Both the position numbers and the translations under genes were made by a program. Below, piece by piece: positions 29,501-38,807 of a DNA stretch of 64,000 bases; the stretch's first letter is position 1, and the number at the start of each line of letters is the position of its first letter. Origin of the DNA: Actinomycetota bacterium (GTDB lineage Bacteria; Actinomycetota; Acidimicrobiia; Acidimicrobiales; AC-14); contig JBFMCT010000003.1 of assembly GCA_040754375.1 (NCBI GenBank), positions 62,001 through 126,000 on the forward strand, given 5' to 3'. The notes below the pieces were generated by a model. It did not search any database. It worked only from the letters and a program-made list of their open reading frames with translations, and was not told where the DNA came from.

Positions 29501-29889
29501 ACCGCCGCCGCGGCCCGCAGCCGGTCATGGCGCACCGCCCACAGGGCGTCCTTGAGCTCGACCAGGGTGGCGTTGACATGCTCGGTCTCGGCGGCCGCCA
29601 GGGTGTCCACCCCGGAGTCGAGGCGGTCCTCGGTGGCAACCACGACCGCCTCCAAGGACGACAACCGCTGGGTCACGGCGTCCACTAAGTCGGGAGCCCC
29701 GAGGAGGGCCTTGACCCCAGGCACGCCCCGCAGCAGCCGGTCGGCGGTCGCCACCTGGCGGGCGGCCTCGGCCAGCCCGCCCGGCCGGCCCGCGCAGGCG
29801 ACTGCTTCGTCCAACAACGCCGTCAGCTCGCGGCCGCTCGGCGGTGGGCGGCGGCTGGGACGGCGAAGGACGGCGACGATGCCGCACAT
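26506..29889 (-). CDS. Very large GlmS-like amidotransferase/SIS-domain protein
   Basis: 1127 residues against about 610 for glucosamine-6-phosphate synthase. The N-terminal nucleophile is in place (MCGIV, Cys2). The glutaminase motifs then appear after an insertion of about 130 residues: RGRDSAG (162-168), GHTRWAS (255-261), NGDVDNY (291-297). Two SIS sugar-isomerase domains follow from about residue 500, with SQSGTTTDT (568-576) and STKAFYSQ near 630. An extra 280 residues at the C-terminus (from about 850) have no recognised domain and include HQAKTVTVGISRSEEALYAN. Glutamine-dependent transfer to a sugar phosphate is likely; the substrate may differ from fructose-6-phosphate. It seems the first gene of a unit continuing into the 54-residue gene and the Nudix gene. 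Confidence 0.82.
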   Translation of the reverse strand: MCGIVAVLRRPSRRPPPSGRELTALLDEAVACAGRPGGLAEAARQVATADRLLRGVPGVKALLGAPDLVDAVTQRLSSLEAVVVATEDRLDSGVDTLAAAETEHVNATLVELKDALWAVRHDRLRAAAAVADLAGAGAGDAAIEAYTSVQVALSAIDRLEVRGRDSAGLHVLVEGHGLDLDDPEVRALVDGRLGDALFTSLAVRAPGPHLAFVYKAAAEIGELGDNTRRLREAVRSDALLRLALSAPTARATVLGHTRWASVGIISEANAHPLNHEEEGRATGPYVVGALNGDVDNYPALKLAEGVAVPVEVTTDAKVIPVMLSRRLAGGLALDDAFLGTARALDGSVAVAAASGDEPRRLLLALRGSGQALYVGLAEDEFVVASEPYGLVEETSTYVRMDGESGPVPGQVVVLDADQAGELSGVTRRSYDGTAIALGGADLRTAEITTRDVDRGGFPHFLLKEISQAPLSVQKTLRGRLVRQGGRWTVSLGDEALPPALRARLRSGAITRVVAMGQGTAAVAAQSLTAVLAPLVARTGVAVEATLATELSGFGLADDMSGTLVVAVSQSGTTTDTNRTVDMVRARGAAVIGIVNRRNSDLVEKVDGVLYTSDGRDVEMAVPSTKAFYSQVAAGALLAVALADELGANGRVPPSLLEGLAGLPAAMAEVLARRPAIAAAAQRHAPSRRYWAVVGNGPNRIAAQELRIKLSELCYKSIACDQTEDKKHIDLSSEPLIVVCATGMSGTNADDVAKEVAIYRAHKAAPVVIADDGQSRFDATLDVLSVPAVEPALSFVVAAMAGHLFGYEAALAIDAQARPLREVRAAVESVLGRPDGLDLLDRLGPMAGPPAATFLRDLRSGAYNGHLEASTAVRVATMVGYATSERGLEDYEAGTGRVATPTAFLADLTDALTLAIGELTRPVDAIKHQAKTVTVGISRSEEALYANPLVQAVLAAGAPRDRLGYRSLRSLIGLDGAVAEVLGHTRYLVEGVDDEATVSVVDRGGIARDIPTRTDSDPRLRGSKRRAATLRDVIVARGGADQRTVVIVPEIKGDVTGITLVHARFHERLAADAAEAVLRGYLDRYDALVDAVTEREPSFDVAVLGQVPIVDLLTEPVHVLAEKWRRQG

Positions 29890-29951
29890 GGTGACCTGAG
29901 GCTAACCGGGCCCGGCCCGCTCGGGGCCCCGGGCCGGGCAAGGACCAGGGC

Positions 29952-30497
29952 TCATGCCAGGATGTCCTCGGCGGTGAGGACGAGGTCGGGCAGGGCGTCC
30001 ACGGGCACGGGCCCGGCCCCGGTCACGATCTCGGGGACCTGCCCGGGACGGTAGAGCTCCACGGACCCGCCGTCGAGGTCGACGAGCCACGACTGGCGAA
30101 CACCGTGGCGGGCGTAGAGGGGCATCTTGACAAGACGGTCGTAGGCGCCGGTCGACCAGGAGACCTCGACGACGAGCAGCACGTCGGCCACCTCCGGGTG
30201 GTGGCTGGCGTAGTAGTCCGCCCGCGGTACCAGCAGAGCGAGGTCGGGCTGAGGCTGGGACAGGTCGCCTAGCCTTATCGGGTTCTGCACGCTCACCACG
30301 GCGAGGTTCCCGGTGCGATCGCTTAGTAGCCGATTGACCCGGTTCACACAGGCGGCATGGCGAGAACCGATGGGCGCCATCTCCACGACCTCCCCGTCGA
30401 CGAGCTCGACCCGGTCGTCGGGGCCAAGGATGCCGGCCTCGCCCATCCGCTCGTAGTCGCCGACGGTGAACTTCCACCGTGGAACCGGGATCGCCAC
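29952..30497 (-). CDS. Uma2-family PD-(D/E)XK nuclease-fold protein
   Basis: 181 residues. Typical features are VELVDGEVVEMAPIGSRHAA, the acidic strand PQPDLALLVP, VLLVVEVSW with the core Glu, and the Lys segment RLVKMPLYARHGVRQSWLVD. Uma2 proteins share a restriction-endonuclease fold; their cellular role is not established. A complete gene, unlike the remnant near 21.5 kb. Divergent from the ferredoxin gene with 37 bases between. Confidence 0.85.
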   Translation of the reverse strand: MAIPVPRWKFTVGDYERMGEAGILGPDDRVELVDGEVVEMAPIGSRHAACVNRVNRLLSDRTGNLAVVSVQNPIRLGDLSQPQPDLALLVPRADYYASHHPEVADVLLVVEVSWSTGAYDRLVKMPLYARHGVRQSWLVDLDGGSVELYRPGQVPEIVTGAGPVPVDALPDLVLTAEDILA

Positions 30498-30534
30498 GCC
30501 GACCAGCCTACCGGGGGACGGTTAGCCTCGGGCC

Positions 30535-30759
30535 GTGGCCGAGGTCGAGGTCGAGGTCGAGATCAGGGTGAGCCGGGCACGCTGCATCGCGTCCAAAGCG
30601 TGCGTCAACACTGCTCCTGGGGTGTTCGCCCTCGACGACCAGCGGGTCTCCACGGTGGTCGACCCAGCCGGTGAGGCCTTGGCCACGGTGATCGAGGCGG
30701 CCGAGATGTGCCCCACCGGGGCCATCTCGGTATGGAAAGGCGACCAGCAACTGGCCTAG
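30535..30759 (+). CDS. Small ferredoxin, probably [3Fe-4S]
   Basis: 74 residues from GTG 30535. The cluster motif is C-x5-C (RCIASKACVNTAPGVF) with a distal CPTGAI; the usual fourth Cys is a Ser, which favours a [3Fe-4S] cluster as in ferredoxins that serve cytochromes P450. No P450 or reductase gene is near, so the partner is unknown. The N-terminus has an unusual alternating Glu-Val run (AEVEVEVEI). Confidence 0.85.
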   Translation: MAEVEVEVEIRVSRARCIASKACVNTAPGVFALDDQRVSTVVDPAGEALATVIEAAEMCPTGAISVWKGDQQLA

Positions 30760-30770
30760 GAGGCTGGTGC

Positions 30771-30842
30771 CGCCTCGGCGCGCCGCGCCGAGGCGAAAGA
30801 CGCCAGACTCCTGAAGGCGGCCCCCGAGAGAGGGCCGCCTTC
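30771..30842. terminator. Two hairpins between ferredoxin and groEL ends
   Basis: Stem 1 pairs 30771-30780 with 30786-30795 (10 bp). Stem 2 pairs 30813-30823 with 30832-30842 (11 bp) and lies just after the groEL stop at 30845. Together they probably end transcription from both sides. Confidence 0.7.
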
Positions 30843-30844
30843 GG

Positions 30845-32563
<1,719 letters not shown>

Positions 32564-32860
32564 CTAGTTGCCGCCGTTGATCGCCAGGACGTCACGCCCG
32601 TTGAGGATCAGCAGGTCCTCGCCGTCGATGGTGATCTCGGTGCCGCCGTACTTCGAGTAGACGACGACGTCGCCCACCTTGACGTCCATGGGGATGAGCT
32701 CCCCGGACTGCTCGGACCGGCGGCCCGGGCCTACGGCCAGGACCTCGCCCTGCTGGGGCTTCTCCTTGGCGGTGTCGGGGATGACGATCCCGCTGACGGT
32801 CGTCTCCTCGGCCTCCCGGGGACGGACGACAATACGATCGTCGAGGGGCTTGAGGTTCAT
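32564..32860 (-). CDS. groES: Co-chaperonin GroES (10 kDa)
   Basis: 98 residues, start ATG 32860 ([19 protein letters not shown]). The mobile loop ([20 protein letters not shown]) and roof-loop segment are present. First gene of the groES-groEL operon, 52 bases after the CIRCE element. Confidence 0.98.
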   Translation of the reverse strand: MNLKPLDDRIVVRPREAEETTVSGIVIPDTAKEKPQQGEVLAVGPGRRSEQSGELIPMDVKVGDVVVYSKYGGTEITIDGEDLLILNGRDVLAINGGN

Positions 32861-32912
32861 GCGGCGTCGACCTCCATGTGGGGTGCCTGCGGCTCGTTCC
32901 GCCGGCAGGGCG

Positions 32913-32939
32913 TTAGCACTCTCCGGTATCGAGTGCTAA
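32913..32939. promoter_or_regulatory. CIRCE operator (HrcA binding site)
   Basis: A perfect CIRCE: TTAGCACTC (32913-32921), a 9-base spacer, GAGTGCTAA (32931-32939), upstream of groES. HrcA represses through this site until heat shock. hrcA is not in the window. Confidence 0.97.
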
Positions 32940-32999
32940 CGATACCCGCCCCAGGGCAGGGCGGCAACCGGCCGGGGCCTAGTCAGCCGAACAGCCCGG

Positions 33000-34019
33000 T
33001 CAGACGAGCCGGAGGTTGGGCGAGGCTCCCACGTCGAGGGGCGTGGGACCGTCGGACTGGTAGCGCCACCAGGCGGCCGCCGCGATCATGGCCGCGTTGT
33101 CGGTGCACATCGACCGGCTGGGCACGAACGCCCGCAGGCCGGCCATCTCGCACTCCTCCACGATGCGCCGCCGCAACAGGGAGTTGGCCGCCACCCCACC
33201 GCCGATGCACAGGGTGCTCACGCCCGTCTCGTCGGCCGCCCGCAGGGCCTTGGCCACCAGCACGTCGACGGCCGCGGCCTGGAAGGAGGCGGCGATGTCG
33301 GCCACGGCCACCCCGGGGTTGGCCCGCACGTAGGTGACCACCGCCGTCTTGAGGCCACTGAAGGAGAAGTCGAGCCCGTCGTTGAGCATGGGCCGCGGGA
33401 AGCGCACGGCCGTGGCGTCGCCCTCCGCGGCGATGCGGTCGATGGCCGGACCGCCCGGGTAGCCGAGCCCGAGGAAGCGGGCCACCTTGTCGTAGGCCTC
33501 GCCCACGGCGTCGTCGACGGTCGTACCCAGCAGCCGGTAGCGGCCGTGGCCCTCCATGAGGACCAGCAAGGTGTGGCCCCCCGACACCAGCATCACCACG
33601 GCCGGCAGCTCCAGGTCGGGCTCTTCCAGGAAGGAGGCGTAGAGGTGGCCCTCCATGTGGTCGACCCCGATGAACGGGACACCCCACACCAGGGCCAGAG
33701 CCTTGGCCGCGCTGATCCCGACGAGCAGGGAGCCCACCAGGCCGGGCCCCACGGTGGCCGCCACCGCGTCGATGCCGTCCCCACCGAGGCCGGACTCGAC
33801 CAGCACCTCGGCCACCACCGGGGTCAGCAGTTGGACGTGGGCGCGGCTGGCCAGCTCGGGCACTACTCCCCCGAACCGGGCGTGCAGGTCGATCTGGCTG
33901 GAGACGACCGAGGACACCACCGACGTGCCGTTGGCCACGATGGCGGCCGCCGTCTCGTCACACGACGTCTCGATGCCGAGGACCAGGAACTGGTCGTGCG
34001 CCCGGTGGGCCTCAGCCAC
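33000..34019 (-). CDS. tsaD: tRNA N6-adenosine threonylcarbamoyltransferase
   Basis: 339 residues. Transfers the threonylcarbamoyl group to A37 of ANN-decoding tRNAs. The start includes LGIETSCDETAAAIV; iron-binding His121 and His125 are in VDHMEGHLYAS; MLVSGGHT follows. Overlaps the rimI 3' end by 8 bases. Works with TsaB and TsaE, encoded just upstream. Confidence 0.97.
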   Translation of the reverse strand: MAEAHRAHDQFLVLGIETSCDETAAAIVANGTSVVSSVVSSQIDLHARFGGVVPELASRAHVQLLTPVVAEVLVESGLGGDGIDAVAATVGPGLVGSLLVGISAAKALALVWGVPFIGVDHMEGHLYASFLEEPDLELPAVVMLVSGGHTLLVLMEGHGRYRLLGTTVDDAVGEAYDKVARFLGLGYPGGPAIDRIAAEGDATAVRFPRPMLNDGLDFSFSGLKTAVVTYVRANPGVAVADIAASFQAAAVDVLVAKALRAADETGVSTLCIGGGVAANSLLRRRIVEECEMAGLRAFVPSRSMCTDNAAMIAAAAWWRYQSDGPTPLDVGASPNLRLV

Positions 34020-34596
34020 GGGACGGCCCCCCGTCGTCGTAGAGGGTCCGGCCCGGCACGGTCGCTTCCACGGCGTCGAGCCGTTCGGCGAAGGCCGGCT
34101 GGTCCACGTCTTCTGCCCACATGATCAAGGCGTCCTCGCTGCTCTCCACGTAGTAGTTCTTGCGCACGCCCGCGGGACGGAACCCGAAGGCCCGGTAGAG
34201 CTCCTGGGCGCCCTTGTTGCTCATGCGGACCTCCAAGGTGAGCGCCTTCACCTCCCGCCTCACCGCCTCCCGGGCGGCCACCAGCATGAGCCGGGTGCCG
34301 ATCTTGCGCCGGTGCCAGTTGACGTCGACGGCCAGGGTCGTGATGTGGCCCTCGTCGGCGCTGACCATCAGCCCGACATAACCGACCACCAGGCCGTCGA
34401 CCCGGGCCACGAAGTAGGCCCGGCTGCTGCGCAGGGCCAGTTCGCTCATGAACAGGCTCACCGACCACGGGCGGTTGTGGGTCTCGGACTCGATCCGGGT
34501 CACCGACCGCAGGTGGCGGCGGCGCATGGGCACCACGTGGACGACGAGGTCGGGGGGCACGGGCGCCGGCCGGCGGTCGTCGCGTGCCCTGACCAT
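34012..34596 (-). CDS. rimI: Ribosomal-protein-alanine N-acetyltransferase (RimI type)
   Basis: GNAT fold, 194 residues from ATG 34596, which shares its A with the tsaB stop (TGATG). Acetyl-CoA loop RRKIGTRLMLVAAREAV, with LEVRMSNKGAQELYRAFGF typical of RimI. Known to acetylate the N-terminus of S18 in E. coli; substrate here is inferred. An extra 45 residues follow the domain. The longer open frame upstream is antisense shadow of tsaB. Confidence 0.88.
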   Translation of the reverse strand: MVRARDDRRPAPVPPDLVVHVVPMRRRHLRSVTRIESETHNRPWSVSLFMSELALRSSRAYFVARVDGLVVGYVGLMVSADEGHITTLAVDVNWHRRKIGTRLMLVAAREAVRREVKALTLEVRMSNKGAQELYRAFGFRPAGVRKNYYVESSEDALIMWAEDVDQPAFAERLDAVEATVPGRTLYDDGGPSRG

Positions 34597-35417
34597 CAGC
34601 CCGCCTCCGCCACGGGCCCGTCGTCGCCGGTGTCCTCGCCGGTGTCGTCGCCGGTGTCCTCGCCGGTGTCGTCGCCGGTGTCCTCGCCGAGGGGGGCCGG
34701 CACCCGCCGGGGCTCGCGGCCCCAGCCGGCGGTCGCCTCCCAGTTGATCTCGGCGTCGGTGCGGCGCAGGTAGAGGGGCTCGAGGCGCGAGGGCGATACG
34801 AACTCCTCGCGCAGGGCCCGAGCATGGGCCAGTGCCACCAGGGCCGAGGCCGAGGGGTGGACGTTGGGCGGTCCCGCCACCTCCCCTGGGGCCACGGCGT
34901 CGAAGTCCTCCTGGTACCGCAGGGCACCGTCGCCCACGAGCAGGGCGTCCTCCCCCCGGGCCAGCAGTTCGGAGACGAGGTCGGAGGGCTTGCCCACCTG
35001 ATTGCCGGTCAGGCACTGCACCCCACCGGGGACCTGGCGGTAGAACCCGTAGAACAGCTCGCCCCGGCGGGCGTCGATAGCCGGGACGATGAGGCGGTTG
35101 CTGTAGCGGGCCGCGAAAGCCAGCAGGTCGAGGCTCGACACCCCCACCATGGGAAGGCGCAGGGCCTGGGCCAGCGTCTTAGCCGTGGTCACCCCCACAC
35201 GGAGACCGCTGAACAGGCCGGGGCCGATGTCGACGGCGATGGCGCCCAGCTCGGACAGCTCCACGCCCGCCTGCTGGCAGACGAACTCGATGGAGGGCAC
35301 CAGGGCCTCGACGTGGCGGCGCCGGCGGGCGGCGTGGAAGGAGGCCAGCACCCCTTCGTGCCCGCCGATGGCACAACCGACCTGCACGGAGGCCGTCTCG
35401 ATACCCAGGATCAACAC
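34596..35417 (-). CDS. tsaB: tRNA threonylcarbamoyladenosine biosynthesis protein TsaB
   Basis: Start chosen at GTG 35417 (VLILGIETASVQVGCAIG), 10 bases after the tsaE stop; 273 residues. ASKHA-like fold partner that binds TsaD. Motif DIGPGLFSGLRVGVTTAKTL is characteristic. The C-terminal tail is an acidic tandem repeat (GEDTGDD units) absent from usual TsaB proteins. Confidence 0.94.
   Translation of the reverse strand: MLILGIETASVQVGCAIGGHEGVLASFHAARRRRHVEALVPSIEFVCQQAGVELSELGAIAVDIGPGLFSGLRVGVTTAKTLAQALRLPMVGVSSLDLLAFAARYSNRLIVPAIDARRGELFYGFYRQVPGGVQCLTGNQVGKPSDLVSELLARGEDALLVGDGALRYQEDFDAVAPGEVAGPPNVHPSASALVALAHARALREEFVSPSRLEPLYLRRTDAEINWEATAGWGREPRRVPAPLGEDTGDDTGEDTGDDTGEDTGDDGPVAEAG
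34621..34692. repeat. Six 12-bp tandem repeats in the tsaB 3' end
   Basis: Alternating TCGTCGCCGGTG and TCCTCGCCGGTG units, the last imperfect. They encode an acidic GEDTGDD-type tail. The unit is a multiple of 3, so copy-number change would alter length but not frame. Confidence 0.9.
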
Positions 35418-35427
35418 GGGCGGGCCG

Positions 35428-35913
35428 TCAACCTTCCGGTGCCCACCGCGACAGCGCCTCCCTGATGGCCCGCAACCGGGGCGGCCATGTCGGGCCCACG
35501 GCCGCCAAGGAGAGCTCACGCTCGTCGTCGCCCTCGCCCGGGCCGATCCGCACCCGCAGGAAGTCGGGGGGTAGGGCCGGGGTCACCACGTCGCCCCACT
35601 CGACGAGGGTGACGGCGTCCTCGTCGAGCAGCTCGGAGATGCCCAGGTCGACCAGCTCCTGCATGCGGTCGAGCCGGTAGACGTCGAGATGGACCATGGG
35701 CAGGCGCCCTTCGTAGGAACGTACGAGCACGAAGGTGGGGCTGGTCACCGGGCCCTCCACCCCAAGGCCCCGGGCGAAGCCCTGGGCGAAGGCCGTCTTA
35801 CCTGTGCCCAACCCGCCCTCGAGCACGATCAGGTCTCCGGCGCGGGCCAGCGCGGCCAGGTCGGCGGCCAGCGCCCGGGTGTCGTCGACCGACTTGGTGC
35901 GCGCCCGGATCAT
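35428..35913 (-). CDS. tsaE: tRNA threonylcarbamoyladenosine biosynthesis ATPase TsaE
   Basis: 161 residues. P-loop GGLGTGKTAFAQG near residues 38-50 and TSPTFVLV after it; VEWGD near residue 110. Overlaps the end of the uracil-DNA glycosylase gene by ATGA at 35910-35913. First of tsaE-tsaB-rimI-tsaD. Confidence 0.95.
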   Translation of the reverse strand: MIRARTKSVDDTRALAADLAALARAGDLIVLEGGLGTGKTAFAQGFARGLGVEGPVTSPTFVLVRSYEGRLPMVHLDVYRLDRMQELVDLGISELLDEDAVTLVEWGDVVTPALPPDFLRVRIGPGEGDDERELSLAAVGPTWPPRLRAIREALSRWAPEG

Positions 35914-36545
35914 CCCAGGAGCCTAGGGGCCGTGACCACGGTCGCCTCCCGGCCTGCCGTGCCCCCGGGACCGGGCCCAGCGACGGGCCGGGGTGCGATG
36001 AGCAACTTCTTGGCCCGGACCAGGTCGGCCCGCATCTGGGCCTCGGGCTCCCCGCCGCCCCGAAGCACGGCCGCCGGGTGGAAGGTGGGCACCAGCGTGC
36101 GGCCGGCGGCCAGGTAGGAACGGCCCCGGAGCCGGGTGATCCCGTCGGTCGTGCCCAGCAGCAGCTTGGTTGCGAAGTTGCCGAGGGTGACGATGACCGT
36201 CGGGGCCACGAGCTCGACCTGGGCCGAGAGGAAGGGCCGGCACGCCTCGATCTCGGCGGGCAACGGGTCACGGTTGTTGGGCGGCCGGCACTTCACGACG
36301 TTGGCGATGTAGAAGTCGGCCCGGGTCATCCCCATCTCCTCGGATACCAGCCGGTCGAGGAAACGGCCCGATCGGCCCACGAAGGGTTCACCCTCGCGGT
36401 CCTCCTGTTCACCGGGGCCTTCACCCACGAACATGAGGTCGGCGGTCGGGTTGCCCACGCCGAACACCACCGTGGTCCGGCCCTTGTGCAGCGGGCAGCG
36501 GGTGCAGGCCAATGCCTCCCGTTCGACCTCAGCCAGCACCGGCAT
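35910..36545 (-). CDS. Type 4 uracil-DNA glycosylase with 4Fe-4S cluster
   Basis: 211 residues. Cluster Cys at 14, 17, 86 and 102 ([28 protein letters not shown]). Active-site GEGPGEQED (41-49) and HPAA near the C-terminus. Removes uracil from DNA, an important task in a high-GC genome where cytosine deamination is costly. Confidence 0.94.
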   Translation of the reverse strand: MPVLAEVEREALACTRCPLHKGRTTVVFGVGNPTADLMFVGEGPGEQEDREGEPFVGRSGRFLDRLVSEEMGMTRADFYIANVVKCRPPNNRDPLPAEIEACRPFLSAQVELVAPTVIVTLGNFATKLLLGTTDGITRLRGRSYLAAGRTLVPTFHPAAVLRGGGEPEAQMRADLVRAKKLLIAPRPVAGPGPGGTAGREATVVTAPRLLG

Positions 36546-36614
36546 GCCCTGATGCTAGTTCCGGCTCCGAGCGCGGCCCCCCGCAGGGGCCTGACGGTGG
36601 CTACCCTGGCGCCG

Positions 36615-38150
36615 GTGGGCCTGAACGGATCCTTGAGCGCGTCGGCCCTGACAGTCGTACCGGGCGAGACGGTGGTGTTCGAACTACGCGTCACCGATGA
36701 CGGCGCCGGCGAGGGCACCGCTGGGCAACCGGTGGTCCTGAAGGTGGGCGGGCCCGGGCGGCCCTTCTCCTACATCGTCCCCGAGACGGTCACGATCGCG
36801 GCCGGGGGGAGTGAGACCGTCCGGGTCGGCTTCCGCGTGCCCCGCACGTCGGTGCCGGCCGCCGGTCCGCTCCCTTTCGACGTCCGGGCCGAGGGCCTGG
36901 GCATCGTCTTGGCCGAGGGGGTCGTCGATGTCGCCCCGTTCAGCATCCTGTCGGCCACCATCGACCCCGTCGAGGTCAGCGGCCGGGGCCCGGGCCGCCA
37001 CACGGTGACCGTGTCCAACCGGGGCAATGCTCCCGTCAACGTGACGCTGGCCGCCTACCCCGGCGAGGGGATCGACGTGCGGGTCGACCCGCCCGTGGTG
37101 GTGCCCTCCCCCGAAGGGTCGGCCTCGGCCACCGTCGAGGTGACCCCTAAGTCCCAGCCGTTCACGGGCGACACCCGGACGTTCGAGTTCAAGGTCGTGG
37201 CCACTGCCGAGGGGGGCAAGCCCGTCGAGGTCGGCGGCCGGCTGGTCCAGCAGGTGGCGGTGGCCACCCGGAAGGTGGTGGCCTCGGGCGTGGTGGTGGC
37301 CGTGCTCGTGCTCGCCCTGGTGCTCGGCCTCACCGTGTTCAACGGCGGTTCACCGTCGGGCTCGGCCCAGGCCCCCGAGGTGGAGAACGTGGCGGCCAAC
37401 GACGCCTGCCCGGCCGAGGGCCGCCGCGACAACTACGGGGTGAGCGGGATGCGCCCCGAGGACATCCCCCGGCTGCCCAACGCCTACTCGTTCCTGCACG
37501 TCATGGAGGACGGCTGCACGCCGGTGCGCTTCAACCCGTGCGAGCCCGTCCACTACGTGCAGAACTCGGCCCTGGCCCCGCCCACGGGGGCGGCCGACGT
37601 GCGGGAGGCGTTCGCCAAGCTGTCCCGGGCCACGGGGATCACCTTCGTCGACGACGGCGAGACCGACGAGGTGGCCCGGGCCCGCAGCAACCACTACCTG
37701 CCCGAGCGCTACGGCGAGCGCTGGGCACCGATCCTCGTGTCGTGGACGCGGTTCCCCAGCCAGGGCAACGACCCGACCATCCAGGCCGTGGGACGGGGCA
37801 TCGGGCACCGGGTGGGCGACGTGCTGGTGTCGGGCCAGCTCAGCCTGAACGTCGACGCCGTCACCGACCGCGAGGCCCGCACCCCCCTCGACGGCGGCTT
37901 CGGCCCCGAGATCGGCAGCGGCGTGGGTGCCATCGGGCCCAAGGGCGTCACCTGGGGAAGGATCATCCTCCACGAGCTGGCCCACGTGATCGGCCTGGGC
38001 CACACGCGCGACAAGGGGGCCATCATGTACCCCGAGTCGGCCGAGCAGACGGGCCGCCCGTCGGAGTTCCAGCAGCCCGACCTCCAGGGCATCCGCTACC
38101 TGGGACGGGAGATGGGCTGTCTCGCCACACCGCCCGTCCCGGGCGCGTAA
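36615..38150 (+). CDS. Membrane-anchored zinc metalloprotease with N-terminal Ig-like domains
   Basis: 511 residues from GTG 36615 (GTG 36597 is an alternative). Two Ig-like segments (about 1-215: PGETVVFELRVTDDG; RHTVTVSNRGNAPVNVTLAA) precede one membrane helix (about 221-243, VVASGVVVAVLVLALVLGLT). The C-terminal part ends in a matrixin-like protease site: H453-E-L-A-H457-V-I-G-L-G-H463, with MYPESA afterwards as a likely Met-turn. With no N-terminal signal, the Ig-like part may be cytoplasmic and the protease outside; topology is inference. Substrate unknown. Divergent from the glycosylase gene. Confidence 0.78.
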   Translation: MGLNGSLSASALTVVPGETVVFELRVTDDGAGEGTAGQPVVLKVGGPGRPFSYIVPETVTIAAGGSETVRVGFRVPRTSVPAAGPLPFDVRAEGLGIVLAEGVVDVAPFSILSATIDPVEVSGRGPGRHTVTVSNRGNAPVNVTLAAYPGEGIDVRVDPPVVVPSPEGSASATVEVTPKSQPFTGDTRTFEFKVVATAEGGKPVEVGGRLVQQVAVATRKVVASGVVVAVLVLALVLGLTVFNGGSPSGSAQAPEVENVAANDACPAEGRRDNYGVSGMRPEDIPRLPNAYSFLHVMEDGCTPVRFNPCEPVHYVQNSALAPPTGAADVREAFAKLSRATGITFVDDGETDEVARARSNHYLPERYGERWAPILVSWTRFPSQGNDPTIQAVGRGIGHRVGDVLVSGQLSLNVDAVTDREARTPLDGGFGPEIGSGVGAIGPKGVTWGRIILHELAHVIGLGHTRDKGAIMYPESAEQTGRPSEFQQPDLQGIRYLGREMGCLATPPVPGA

Positions 38151-38172
38151 GCGGTCTCCCGGGCAGGCCCCC

Positions 38173-38727
38173 CTACGACTCGGGCAGGTCGAGGGCAGCC
38201 AGCACCCGGTCGACCTCGGCTTGGCGAGCCGGGTTGGGTGCCGACGTGACGACCTGGTAGCGGCGGACAGCCGTGTCGACGAAAAAGGTGGTCCTCGCGC
38301 CCTCGCGGGACGAGTACGCCGGCCGGCCCGTCAGGGTGGTCTCGGTGTAGTCGGCGGCCGCCGGGCCGAACGTGGTGGCCATGAACTCGGCCAGGTCCAG
38401 GTGGTCAGGGTCGCGCCAGCAGACTTGTACGAAAGCCTGGTCGGCAGCCTCTCCCCCGCTCGTCACCGCCGCATTGCACACCGCTCCGGAGGAGAACGGG
38501 GTGGACACGACCTCCGCTCCCGGCCCCCAGCCCTCGGGGTAGGTGAGGCGGACGTTGTCGGCCGGAGGTGAGGTGGGCCGGGTCGGCAGGAAGGTGGGGG
38601 CCGGGGCCGTCGTCGGTGCGCCGCCGTTCACCGGGCCCAGCGGGTCGTCAACGTCGTCGCTCCCGCCGCACGCCACCCCCACCGCCAGCCAGCCCACGGC
38701 CGCCAGCGCCACCACTCTTGTCCTCAC
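38173..38727 (-). CDS. Putative lipoprotein of unknown function
   Basis: 184 residues from GTG 38727. The signal peptide ends in VGVAC with lipid-carrying Cys20, then a Thr/Pro-rich linker and a domain of about 130 residues with a conserved-looking pair of Cys (SGAVCNAA; VQVCWRD) and TLTGRPAYSSREG. Converges with the protease gene, 22 bases apart. No family recognised. Confidence 0.7.
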   Translation of the reverse strand: MRTRVVALAAVGWLAVGVACGGSDDVDDPLGPVNGGAPTTAPAPTFLPTRPTSPPADNVRLTYPEGWGPGAEVVSTPFSSGAVCNAAVTSGGEAADQAFVQVCWRDPDHLDLAEFMATTFGPAAADYTETTLTGRPAYSSREGARTTFFVDTAVRRYQVVTSAPNPARQAEVDRVLAALDLPES

Positions 38728-38807
38728 TCCTGGTCCCGGCACGAGACCTGACCCTACTTGGGTGGCTGGAAAGCCCGGTCCGGGCGGGCACCGGACGGGA
38801 CGAGGGG

